From an uncultured Chloracidobacterium sp. (GTDB lineage Bacteria > Acidobacteriota > Blastocatellia > Pyrinomonadales > Pyrinomonadaceae): a stretch of 24,922 nt of DNA. The stretch is from positions 1-24,922 of the forward strand of contig CALDGX010000217.1 of NCBI GenBank assembly GCA_937941715.1. Direction: 5' to 3'. The notes beneath the pieces were generated by a model. It was not told the origin of the DNA, searched no databases, and saw only the letters and a program-made list of their open reading frames with translations. A program made the position numbers and the translations under genes. Shown here piece after piece: positions 14,756 through 21,523 of this stretch (position 1 is the stretch's first letter; every line of letters begins with the position of its first letter).

Positions 14756-17700
14756 ACCTTACGACCGATCAGAAACGTGCCGCCGAGGCCGCGGGCTGCG
14801 TCGCGGTGACGGCAGGCGCCGGCACGGGCAAAACGCGCATGCTCGCCGAGCGTTATCTCTATCACGTACGCACGCACGGCCTGTCGCCGCTGGCGGTCGT
14901 CGCCGTCACCTTTACCGAAAAGGCCGCTGCCGAATTGCGCTCGCGGATACGTCTGACGCTGATCGAGAACCTCGCCGGCGAAGAGGTGATCGCCGAGATC
15001 GAGGCCGCTCAGATCAGCACGATCCACTCGCTCGCGGCCCGTATCTGCCGCGACTTTTACGACCTGGCCGGCATTCCGGCCGATTTTACCGTCCTCGATG
15101 AGACCGAATCGCCGCTCTGGGCGGCCGAAAAGTTCGAAGAGGCACTCGGAGTGATAGACCCCGATCTGGCCGACGAACTCGGCTTTAAGTGGCTGGTGCG
15201 CGTGCTCAACGAGCTGCTCAGAGACCCGATCTCGTCCGAAAAGGCACTCAGCCTCGGGGCCGAAAACTGGCGAGCGGCGATCGACGAGGCCCGCAAAATC
15301 GCTTTCAACGACCTCATCAATTCCGATGTCTGGAATGCCGCCGAAGACACGCTGACCCGATGCAGCGGCGAGCCGGACGACAAATTGGAGGTGATCCGCG
15401 GCGACGTTTTGAACGCGATGTCCTCGGTCAAAGATGCCGACGGCGTCGCCGGACTCGAGGAGATACTTAAGGCCTTCAGATCGAACTCGGGTAGTGCGAA
15501 AAAATGGGACGAGCACGATCTCGCATGCGTGCGGGCCTGCCTGATCGACCTCAAGGCGCTCGTCAGATCCACGCTTGAGGAGGTCTCGATCACCTTCGGC
15601 CCTGAGGACGAAGAGGCCGCCCGCCGCATTCCGCCGCTGGCCGCCGCATTCAAACAGGTTCGCGATCACATGGCCGCCGAAAAGCTTCGGGAAAAGGTGC
15701 TCGATTTTAACGACCTCGAGCATTACGCGCTCAAGGTGCTCGGCCATCCGGCCGCCGTCGAGCATTACGGCATGCGTTGGAAGGCGTTTCTCGTCGATGA
15801 GTTTCAGGACACAAACCCGGTCCAGGCCGAGATCATCGGCCGCCTCACCGGCGGAGCCAAACTCACGATCGTCGGTGATGAGAAGCAGTCGATCTACGGT
15901 TTTCGCGGGGCCGATGTCGGTGTGTTCTCACGCGTCAGCGACGCGATCGTCGACACACGCGGCGGCGAACGCGTGCCGCTCAGCCGGACGTTCAGGACGC
16001 ACAGCGCGCTTGTCGATTCGATGAACCGGGTTTTTGAAAAAGTGCTCGGCCCGCTCCATCAGCCGCTCGAGGCCAGCCGCAGCGAGACGCCGCTTGAGCC
16101 GCCTTTCATCACACTCGCGGCCGTCGAGGCTGAAAAGGGCAGTTTGGCCCGTGAGCAGCAGGTCATCGAGGCGAGGTACATCGCCGAACAGGTCGCCGGG
16201 CTTCACTCGACCGGCGTCGCGTACCGTGATATCGCCGTCATCGCACGGCGTTGGGCGCCGCTCGAGGTCTATCAGAGCGTGCTTTCCGCCGAAGGTATCC
16301 CGGCCGTCAACGTCGGCGGCGGCAACCTGCTATCGACCCGCGAGGCACTCGATATCTATTCGCTGATCTCTTTTCTTGCCCAGCCGCACGATCCGATACC
16401 GCTCGCGGCCGTGCTGCGGAGCCCATATTTTGCCGTCAGCGATATCGTGCTCGAATCAGCGGCAAAAGATCTGCGGGACGGCGTAAGCTGGTGGAGCCTG
16501 ATCCGCACGCGACCCGAGTTTGCCGTCGTCGTCGGGGTGCTTGACGAACTTATCGCCGCCCGCGATCTTCTCTCCGCCGAACAGCTCGTCCGGCTCGCCG
16601 ACCGCCTGACCGGTTACGGTGCGGTCGCCGCCAATCTGCCGCAGGGTTTGCGGCGGACGGCGGATATCAAGGGAGTTTACGGCCTGCTGCGGACGATCGA
16701 GCGCCGTTCCGGCGGCGGCGTCTTTACGACGGCGAGGATACTGCGCGAACTCTATCTGACCGAGACCGAGATAACGCGGCCGCCCGTCGATGCCGGCGAC
16801 GCTGTCGTCATGATGACGATCCACCACGCCAAGGGCCTCGAATGGCCGGTCGTTATCATTCCGGACCTGACCTCAAAGGGAAAAGGCGACAGCTCGCCGA
16901 TCGTCATCGACAGCGAACTCGGCGTGGCGTTCCAAATGGAGGGCGACGAGTACGAAAAGTCCGAGCCCGGCATCTATAAGCTGATCAAGCTCCGTCAAAA
17001 AAAGCGCGGACTCGAGGAAGCCCGCCGTTTGCTCTATGTCGCCGTGACGCGTGCCCGGGACAAGGTCATCCTGACCGCCGCCAAACAGAGCGGCAGCGAC
17101 CTCGACATCCTCGCCGACGGCCTCGAAAATGCCGGCGTCGCGGCCGAAACGATCAAGTTCGACCACAGCCGGACACTCGCCCCGAGCCCGGGCGACCCCG
17201 AGCCGTTCGGCGCGCCGTCGGTGATCAGCGTCGAGCCGGTCAAGATCGGCATCGCCGAGCTTTCGGCAACCGACCTGACACTCTACGCGCGGTGTCCGCG
17301 ATCGTTTGAGTACAAGGTCATCGAGGGCAATCCGGGCATTTCCGACGGGTACGCAAGGGCCCGCGAGGTCGGCACGCTGACCCATCTCGCGCTCGAAATG
17401 GATATCGATACTGTCGATGACCTGCGTTTGCGCCGGCCGTCGGCAAAGGATAGTGAACTGGCTGAGGCTGTCGAACTCGCCGAACGGTTCCGCCGGCATC
17501 AGGCGTATGATGCGGTCCGCGAGGGCGGGGCCGGCCGCGAACTAAAAGCGGTGCTGAGCCTGGGACAAGTTTCGCTGACGTGCGTGGCGGACGTCGTGGG
17601 CGGCGATTTTGTGCTCGATCATAAGACCGACGCCGAGGTCAGCCCGGACGAGCACCGTTTTCAGCTGTGGGCGTACGCGCGGGCATTTAATAAGCCGCGA

Positions 17701-17886
17701 GCCCTGATCGCGTACCTTCGCCACGACAAATTGCACGAGTTTGACGCTGCCCGGCTCACCGAGCTCGACGCCGAGGCGAATGCCCTCATCGGCGGCATAC
17801 TGAAATGCGACTATACCCCGCGGCCGTCACCCGCCGCCTGCGGCTATTGCCCATATCGGACTATCTGCCCGTCCGCCGCCGCGTAA
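14710..17886 (+). CDS. addA: AddA-type UvrD/RecB-like helicase-nuclease with its own C-terminal four-cysteine signature
   Basis: The 1058-residue product has all superfamily 1A helicase motifs: GAGTGKT (residues 36-42), VTFTEKAAAEL, VDEFQDT (362-368), VGDEKQSIYGFRG (388-400), SRTFRTH near 425, TIHHAKGLEWPVV (703-715) and LYVAVTRARD near 775. The C-terminal nuclease looks intact: His892, Asp961, Asp970-x-Lys972 (LDHKTD) and Gln985/Tyr989. Unlike Bacillus AddA, it also has Cys862 plus Cys1044-x2-Cys1047-x5-Cys1053, the arrangement that binds 4Fe-4S in AddB. With AddB it should unwind and degrade double-strand-break ends during recombinational repair. The ATG at 14710 gives a 46-base overlap with addB and thus probable translational coupling. 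A GAGGAGG at 14731-14737 has no start codon after it in this frame. It converges on the BCAM0308-type gene. Confidence 0.92.
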   Translation: MPQRPAAEEEVTAKIDLTTDQKRAAEAAGCVAVTAGAGTGKTRMLAERYLYHVRTHGLSPLAVVAVTFTEKAAAELRSRIRLTLIENLAGEEVIAEIEAAQISTIHSLAARICRDFYDLAGIPADFTVLDETESPLWAAEKFEEALGVIDPDLADELGFKWLVRVLNELLRDPISSEKALSLGAENWRAAIDEARKIAFNDLINSDVWNAAEDTLTRCSGEPDDKLEVIRGDVLNAMSSVKDADGVAGLEEILKAFRSNSGSAKKWDEHDLACVRACLIDLKALVRSTLEEVSITFGPEDEEAARRIPPLAAAFKQVRDHMAAEKLREKVLDFNDLEHYALKVLGHPAAVEHYGMRWKAFLVDEFQDTNPVQAEIIGRLTGGAKLTIVGDEKQSIYGFRGADVGVFSRVSDAIVDTRGGERVPLSRTFRTHSALVDSMNRVFEKVLGPLHQPLEASRSETPLEPPFITLAAVEAEKGSLAREQQVIEARYIAEQVAGLHSTGVAYRDIAVIARRWAPLEVYQSVLSAEGIPAVNVGGGNLLSTREALDIYSLISFLAQPHDPIPLAAVLRSPYFAVSDIVLESAAKDLRDGVSWWSLIRTRPEFAVVVGVLDELIAARDLLSAEQLVRLADRLTGYGAVAANLPQGLRRTADIKGVYGLLRTIERRSGGGVFTTARILRELYLTETEITRPPVDAGDAVVMMTIHHAKGLEWPVVIIPDLTSKGKGDSSPIVIDSELGVAFQMEGDEYEKSEPGIYKLIKLRQKKRGLEEARRLLYVAVTRARDKVILTAAKQSGSDLDILADGLENAGVAAETIKFDHSRTLAPSPGDPEPFGAPSVISVEPVKIGIAELSATDLTLYARCPRSFEYKVIEGNPGISDGYARAREVGTLTHLALEMDIDTVDDLRLRRPSAKDSELAEAVELAERFRRHQAYDAVREGGAGRELKAVLSLGQVSLTCVADVVGGDFVLDHKTDAEVSPDEHRFQLWAYARAFNKPRALIAYLRHDKLHEFDAARLTELDAEANALIGGILKCDYTPRPSPAACGYCPYRTICPSAAA

Positions 17887-17898
17887 TTGCCCGCGTGC

Positions 17899-18417
17899 TC
17901 AATCGCGGTGCCAGTTGACCCGGGCGACCTTGTTCTCATGCGAAAAATCGTACGTGACCTTGCCGGCGAAAGCACGGTTCAATGCGTGGCCGAGCCTCTG
18001 TGCCATGTGTTCGGTCGTCGTTTCGACCAGCAACTCGTCGGCGGTCTCGATCCTCTCCATGATTCGCGAAAGCGGATTGTCCTCAACGGCGCGGATCGCC
18101 TCGTTCTCGATCAATTTGATGATCTCGTCGTGATGCCTCGCCAGAAACGCGCCGTTCATCGTCAAATATCCGCCGACGATGTGATTCTCGACCTGTTTGC
18201 ACGCCTGACAGACCACTGAGTTGGTCGGACGCCAGTGCAGGTGCTTTCCGCTCTCATGGACAAATTTCGGGCTGACCCAGCGGCCGTCGCTGTAGATCGA
18301 ACCACACTTCGGGCACGAAGCCGGTTCCGGCAGTTTCATACCGGCCCGATGTGCTCCACCCTCGTGATCGACCCGCTTCTTGTACGATTGATTATCAAAC
18401 TTCTTGGAGCTGTTCAT
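17899..18417 (-). CDS. BCAM0308-family zinc-ribbon protein
   Basis: The 172-residue product matches the pattern I know as the BCAM0308 family: CPKCGSIYSDGRW near residue 35, a second CQAC at 70, GGYLTMNGAFLARHHDEI, NPLSRIMERIE near 114, and the C-terminal TTTEHMAQRLGHALNRAFAGKVTYDF followed by RVNWHRD. Cys35, Cys38, Cys70 and Cys73 form a probable zinc site. No signal or membrane segment is seen, so it should be cytoplasmic. The family is uncharacterised; the founding Burkholderia gene belongs, as I recall, to a low-oxygen-induced locus with universal stress and Hsp20 proteins, which matches the genes sharing its promoter type here. GAGGTGA lies five bases before the ATG. It is transcribed divergently from the YqjD-like gene and converges on addA. 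Confidence 0.85.
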   Translation of the reverse strand: MNSSKKFDNQSYKKRVDHEGGAHRAGMKLPEPASCPKCGSIYSDGRWVSPKFVHESGKHLHWRPTNSVVCQACKQVENHIVGGYLTMNGAFLARHHDEIIKLIENEAIRAVEDNPLSRIMERIETADELLVETTTEHMAQRLGHALNRAFAGKVTYDFSHENKVARVNWHRD

Positions 18418-18441
18418 TTCGTCACCTCATATTCGTAAAAC

Positions 18442-18456
18442 GCAAAAAACGTGCCT
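18442..18456 (-). promoter_or_regulatory. Sigma-54 (RpoN) promoter for the BCAM0308-family gene
   Basis: On the minus strand, AGGCACG-TTTT-TTGC (18456 to 18442) matches 10 of 11 fixed positions with exact GG-N10-GC spacing and continues as TTGCGT. The T-rich spacer is favourable. Start expected near 18430, only about 13 bases before the ATG but still upstream of the GAGGTGA site. Confidence 0.75.
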
Positions 18457-18511
18457 GAAAATAGGCCGGCTGTCACCCGAAAATCGCCCGGTCCGGCCGC
18501 CCCGGGGCGTG

Positions 18512-18601
18512 CGTTTCGGTACCTTTGGGTCAAAAATCCCGCCGGTCGCGAATTATCTCGCGCCCGCCGGCCGCCGCCGGGCCGTTCGTGACCCCGAAAC
18601 G
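18512..18601. promoter_or_regulatory. Widely spaced inverted octamers between divergent stress genes
   Basis: CGTTTCGG at 18512-18519 and CCGAAACG at 18594-18601 are perfect inverted copies 74 bases apart, between the sigma-54-type promoters of the BCAM0308-family and YqjD-like genes. They could be activator half-sites or a chance match; I did not find the same octamer beside the other RpoN-type promoters. Confidence 0.25.
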
Positions 18602-18633
18602 TACCATTCTTCGACCGTAAACACGCATCCGTC

Positions 18634-18648
18634 GGGAATGAAATTTGC
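18634..18648 (+). promoter_or_regulatory. Possible sigma-54 (RpoN) promoter for the YqjD-like gene
   Basis: GGGAATG-AAAT-TTGC (18634-18648) keeps the essential GG-N10-GC core and TTGC, matching 8 of 11 fixed positions, and continues as TTGCGT like four of the other sites. Start expected near 18660, 50 bases before the ATG. It is the weakest of the six. Confidence 0.45.
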
Positions 18649-18709
18649 GTTATTTAGTATGAGAGCCTTCCGGCTTGACGCCGGCGGGCCGTGGGTCAGG
18701 AGGTTTACA

Positions 18710-19039
18710 ATGTTAAAAGAAGCTGTGGATGCCAAGCCCGTCAAAGAGGGCTTTATCAAGAACGCGATCCAGGCCGCCGAGGACGTCGCGCTTGCCGGAC
18801 TAAAGGTCGAAAAACTCAAAGCACGTGCCGCGACGGCGATCGAGGACGGCATGGTCGATGCCAAGCGAATGGTCAAGCGCGGTGTTTACGCCGCCGAGGA
18901 CCTGATCGATGACACCGAATACAGGATCAAAAAAGATCCGTTCGCCTCGGTCGGCATCACATTTGGTGCCGGCATCGCCGTCGGAGCGTTTCTCGGATGG
19001 CTGATCACCTACAAGACACGCCCGCGTGTCGAAAACTAG
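18710..19039 (+). CDS. YqjD/ElaB (DUF883)-like membrane-anchored small protein
   Basis: The 109-residue product has an Ala/Lys/Glu-rich, probably helical N-terminal two thirds (AAEDVALAGLKVEKLKARAA and VDAKRMVKRGVYAAEDLI) and one C-terminal membrane segment at about residues 79-99 (FASVGITFGAGIAVGAFLGWLI) with a short basic tail. This tail-anchored layout is that of DUF883 proteins. In E. coli, YqjD and ElaB are stationary-phase inner-membrane proteins linked to ribosome binding and growth inhibition; the same role here is inference. The ATG at 18710 is chosen because AGGAGG lies six bases upstream; an upstream in-frame extension to 18404 has none and would cross the divergent promoter. A sigma-54-like promoter and a strong terminator bracket it as a single-gene transcript. 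Confidence 0.8.
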   Translation: MLKEAVDAKPVKEGFIKNAIQAAEDVALAGLKVEKLKARAATAIEDGMVDAKRMVKRGVYAAEDLIDDTEYRIKKDPFASVGITFGAGIAVGAFLGWLITYKTRPRVEN

Positions 19040-19059
19040 AGTCCGGATCGGACCAAAGA

Positions 19060-19083
19060 AAAGCGGCCCTTGCGGGCCGCTTT
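19060..19083. terminator. Bidirectional terminator between the YqjD-like gene and tRNA-Thr
   Basis: AAAGCGGCCC (19060-19069) and GGGCCGCTTT (19074-19083) form a perfect 10-bp stem with a TTGC loop. The plus strand ends in TTTGGTATTT and the minus strand in TTTTCTTT, so it can terminate both the YqjD-like transcript and the convergent tRNA transcript. Confidence 0.85.
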
Positions 19084-19124
19084 GGTATTTAAGGTAAGTA
19101 TATTATTTACTGCAGTTTATTATG

Positions 19125-19200
19125 TGGAGCCGCCCATCGGAGTCGAACCGACGACCTTTCGATTACGAATCGAATGCTCTACCAACTGAGCTAGGGCGGC
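19125..19200 (-). tRNA. tRNA-Thr (anticodon CGT)
   Basis: Read on the minus strand, a 7-bp acceptor stem GCCGCCC/GGGCGGC, a D arm with AGTTGGTA, an anticodon stem TTCGA/TCGAA enclosing loop TTCGTAA (anticodon CGT, reading ACG codons), a five-base variable loop and a T arm GTCGG-TTCGACT-CCGAT (one G-U pair) form a complete cloverleaf. The CCA end is encoded in the DNA. It lies downstream of a near-consensus promoter at 19326-19354. Confidence 0.97.
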
Positions 19201-19272
19201 CTATTGGTTAGTGAACACCGGCCGCAGCGTCACCGGAAAATACGAGATCATCCAGTGTTTTATATGCCTTGA

Positions 19273-19319
19273 CGCACCTGAGAGGTGCGGCGGAACCGGC
19301 TCTTTTCGGCTAAGCCGAA
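19273..19319 (-). other. Two perfect hairpins in the predicted leader of the tRNA-Thr transcript
   Basis: CGCACCT/AGGTGCG (19273-19279 and 19283-19289) close a three-base loop. TTCGGCT-A-AGCCGAA (19305-19319) is a 15-base palindrome that falls at the predicted start site. Neither is followed by a T-run on the minus strand. A 16-residue frame (19251 to 19201, minus) starting MISYFPV ends exactly one base before the tRNA, but it lacks a clear ribosome binding site and may be chance. Confidence 0.6.
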
Positions 19320-19325
19320 TCAAAT

Positions 19326-19354
19326 AATATACTTGCTGCCCGCAAATGTGTCAA
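19326..19354 (-). promoter_or_regulatory. Near-consensus sigma-70-type promoter upstream of tRNA-Thr
   Basis: On the minus strand, TTGACA (19354 to 19349), a 17-base spacer and TATATT (19331 to 19326) form the best vegetative promoter in the window. The start would be near 19319, about 119 bases before the mature tRNA 5' end. It lies just past the end of the ImmA-type gene. Confidence 0.8.
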
Positions 19355-19374
19355 GCAAACCGATCGCCGGAGTG

Positions 19375-19884
19375 CTAAATGCCCCGCAGCCTGTAGATCG
19401 CGGCCCGCTCGGCGACCATCTCGGGATCGAGGCCTTCGTCACCGATCAGTTCGTCGGGCGAACGGTCGGCTATCCACGACCGCGGTATGAGCGAGCAAAG
19501 GGCGAAAATGTCGGCTTCGCGCTCCTTTCGGTCGCGGTGCCCGACGCCGTGAAAGTTTGCGGTCGTGCCCGAGTCGGGCAGGTGTAAAAGGAAATGGCCC
19601 AGTTCATGAAACATCACGAACAGGCGTTTAACGGGCGGCAGTTTGCTGTCGATGGCGATGAAATGACTGCCCCTGACCGAGTAATAAAATCCGTTGGTCC
19701 GTAGCGGCATCTCGGTCACCGACACCTTCAGCCGGCGGCAAATTCGGTAAAAATCGTCCTCCGTCAGCGGTTTGCGGTTCCACTGACGGCAGGCGGCTGA
19801 CGCTGTTTCGGATAAAAATCGCATTGATCGGGAGTGTGCTGTTAGTGAAACAATGTAGCACATACGGCGGCGACGCGCCAGCAT
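19375..19884 (-). CDS. ImmA/IrrE-family zinc metallopeptidase
   Basis: The 169-residue product has the zincin motif HELGH at residues 93-97 (MFHELGHFLLH) and the third-ligand motif EREADIFA near 121-128, the hallmark of ImmA/IrrE peptidases. Such enzymes typically cleave a partner XRE-type repressor, releasing its targets. That partner is probably the gene immediately upstream, whose stop lies eight bases away. I place the start at the ATG at 19884, just after that stop; later ATGs at 19860 and 19824 are possible, none with a strong ribosome binding site. A longer frame into the upstream gene is unlikely. Substrate and inducing signal are unknown. Confidence 0.88.
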   Translation of the reverse strand: MLARRRRMCYIVSLTAHSRSMRFLSETASAACRQWNRKPLTEDDFYRICRRLKVSVTEMPLRTNGFYYSVRGSHFIAIDSKLPPVKRLFVMFHELGHFLLHLPDSGTTANFHGVGHRDRKEREADIFALCSLIPRSWIADRSPDELIGDEGLDPEMVAERAAIYRLRGI

Positions 19885-19892
19885 TTTCGAGC

Positions 19893-20429
19893 CTATTTTG
19901 CCTTGAGCGTGCGGTCGAGCACCTTTTTGGCGTCGCGGACGGCCTCGATCTTTTCGGCCTTGGAGTAGCTTGACCAACCCTGAAAGAAAACGACGCCATA
20001 ATCCTCGGGGTACTCGCGGCCCTCGAAGCGAAACCACTCGCTCATGACCTTTTGCGGGTCGTCATGGATTCGAACGGCCGTTTCGAGGTCAAAGCCCGGT
20101 GCGGCGTCGATCGTACCGAGGTCCTCGACACCGATGCCCGAGCGTTCGGCAAGGCGGCGGTCGATTATCTCATTGATCCGCTCTTCAAAGATGCGGCCGA
20201 GATCGAGCTTTGGCGCGACCCCGACGAGCATCTCGCCCTTGCCGGTAAGCAGCCAGTTGAGCGAAACACTGGTTTGATTTGCGATCTTGATGAGCACATC
20301 CGGTGCCGGCAGGCGGCCGCCGAAATAATTACGGACCGTCGCGTGGGGCACACCGATGCGGCGGGCGATATCCGCCATCGAGGCGTAATCGAAGGCGCGC
20401 TGGAGACGTTTTGAAAATTCGTCGTTCAT
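19893..20429 (-). CDS. XRE-family helix-turn-helix regulator paired with an ImmA-type protease
   Basis: The 178-residue product starts with an N-terminal Cro/CI-type helix-turn-helix (about residues 10-55: MADIARRIGVPHATVRNYFGGR, then PDVLIKIANQTSVSLNWLLTGKG, whose WLLTGKG ending is typical of phage-like repressors). The C-terminal half is acidic and aromatic (SEWFRFEGREYPEDYGVVFFQGW near 130-150) and unassigned; it could be the dimer or protease-sensing part. It is followed at eight bases by the ImmA/IrrE-type peptidase, a classic repressor-antirepressor layout. A CAAC-N4-GTTG element at 20440-20451, close before the start, may be its own operator. No phage or integrase genes are nearby, so a domesticated or host stress switch is as likely as a mobile-element remnant. 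Confidence 0.88.
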   Translation of the reverse strand: MNDEFSKRLQRAFDYASMADIARRIGVPHATVRNYFGGRLPAPDVLIKIANQTSVSLNWLLTGKGEMLVGVAPKLDLGRIFEERINEIIDRRLAERSGIGVEDLGTIDAAPGFDLETAVRIHDDPQKVMSEWFRFEGREYPEDYGVVFFQGWSSYSKAEKIEAVRDAKKVLDRTLKAK

Positions 20430-20502
20430 AATGGTGACTCAACGTATGTTGTGCGGTTACAAACAGATATTACCTCGAATGCGGCCGAAATCAAAGCCGC
20501 GG

Positions 20503-20531
20503 ATGACAGGCCGGGTAAATCGGTATATTAT
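20503..20531 (+). promoter_or_regulatory. Sigma-70-type promoter for the first paralogous membrane protein
   Basis: ATGACA (20503-20508), a 17-base spacer and TATTAT (20526-20531) give a plausible promoter with a start near 20538, about 69 bases before the ATG at 20607. Confidence 0.5.
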
Positions 20532-20606
20532 CGACTGCAATCCGGATCGGCCGCTGTGCGTTCCGGAGCTTAACGTCAAATTTCATCACTGCTGAGAGTT
20601 GAAAGT

Positions 20607-21338
20607 ATGGTTGCGAACCAACAAAACGTCAGATCACTCGAGCATCGCCTTTATTGGCTGATCGCGATCCTTTTTCTGCTGGTCGTTCTGGCAGGTTTTG
20701 CCAGGACATACTATTTGAAATTCGCCTTTGCCGCACCGCCGCTGCCGGGTGTCCTTGTGCATCTGCACGGTATCCTGATGACCGCGTGGGTCGCACTTTT
20801 CCTCACTCAGGTCTATCTGATCTCGGCCAAGCGTATCAAGGCTCATATGAGTCTCGGCATGCTGGGCGTCGCCCTCGCGGCAGCGATCATCCCGGTCGGA
20901 ATTCTGACCGGTGCGGCGGCGGCCAAATACGGCTCGACGGCGTCACCGCCTGACATTTCGCCGTTATCATTTTTCATCGTACCGTTCGTCGATATGGTGT
21001 ATTTCGCGGTGGTCTTCGGCCTGGCGATCTACTATCGCAAGCGAGCGGCCGACCACAAGCGGTTGATGCTGCTGACGGTCATCAATTTTCTGCCGCCGGC
21101 GGTTGCCCGCCTGCCGATCGCTCCGCTGCAGGCGCTCGGACCTCTTTTCTTCTTTGGCGTACCGACGTTAGCGGCGATCATCCTGCTTATCTACGACACG
21201 CGAAAGCACGGCAAGCTGAACAAGTTGTTTGCCGCCGGAGCCGCGGTTCTGATCGTGTCGTATCCGCTGCGTTTGGTCATATCATCGACCGGGGCGTGGA
21301 TGAACTTTGCCGCTTGGGTCACCACGTGGGCCGCCTAG
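20607..21338 (+). CDS. Uncharacterised multi-pass membrane protein, paralogue 1
   Basis: The 243-residue product has about six or seven hydrophobic segments (near residues 14-32, 50-68, 76-98, 118-140, 150-165, 182-200, 212-228). Strongly conserved-looking motifs sit at segment ends: ARTYYLK, APPLPGVLVHLHG, LTQVYLISAKRIKAHMSLGMLG, and YYRKRAADHKRLMLLTVINFLPP. Histidines in HLHG, AHMSLG and DHKRL recur at the same places in the second copy and could bind haem or metal, but that is inference. I recall similar unnamed proteins across several phyla with no assigned function. The ribosome binding site is weak. A terminator follows at 21368. The downstream gene is a close paralogue, so the pair arose by tandem duplication. 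Confidence 0.75.
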   Translation: MVANQQNVRSLEHRLYWLIAILFLLVVLAGFARTYYLKFAFAAPPLPGVLVHLHGILMTAWVALFLTQVYLISAKRIKAHMSLGMLGVALAAAIIPVGILTGAAAAKYGSTASPPDISPLSFFIVPFVDMVYFAVVFGLAIYYRKRAADHKRLMLLTVINFLPPAVARLPIAPLQALGPLFFFGVPTLAAIILLIYDTRKHGKLNKLFAAGAAVLIVSYPLRLVISSTGAWMNFAAWVTTWAA

Positions 21339-21367
21339 GCCGCCGTACATTGGAATAGTAGAAAATT

Positions 21368-21393
21368 AGGGCCCGAAACGGCCCTTTTTCTTT
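21368..21393 (+). terminator. Rho-independent terminator between the membrane paralogues
   Basis: AGGGCC (21368-21373) pairs with GGCCCT (21380-21385) over a CGAAAC loop, followed by TTTTTCTTTT. It separates transcription of the two paralogues. Confidence 0.8.
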
Positions 21394-21462
21394 TGTCCGA
21401 AAAAAGATCACCCCCGCCTGATACTTTTTCGCCGCCCGCTTCGCCTTACCGATCGAAGGCAA

Positions 21463-21483
21463 GTGCGGCGGTCACGGCCGCAC
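21463..21483 (+). other. Hairpin in the leader region of membrane paralogue 2
   Basis: GTGCGGC (21463-21469) and GCCGCAC (21477-21483) form a perfect 7-bp stem 40 bases before the start codon. It has no T-run, so it is not a terminator. Its role is unknown. Confidence 0.4.
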
Positions 21484-21523
21484 GCCGAAAAAAGTAAATT
21501 CACAGTCCGGAGACACGAACGAT

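Noticed and set aside
14545..15765. 406-codon open frame on the minus strand
   Set aside because: It lies opposite addA and the end of addB, which have conserved helicase and nuclease motifs. Long antisense frames are common in GC-rich DNA and this one shows no recognisable domain.
18404..18709. Longer 211-residue version of the YqjD-like protein
   Set aside because: The extension crosses the divergent promoter region, has no domain-like sequence, and the AGGAGG site favours the ATG at 18710.
19835..19862. TGTGCT/AGCACA inverted repeat within the ImmA-type gene
   Set aside because: Six-base arms inside a coding region are expected by chance at this length.
19885..20037. 51-residue N-terminal extension of the ImmA-type protease
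   Set aside because: It would overlap the end of the XRE gene in another frame and is Arg-rich and motif-free. The ATG at 19884 lies directly after the XRE stop.
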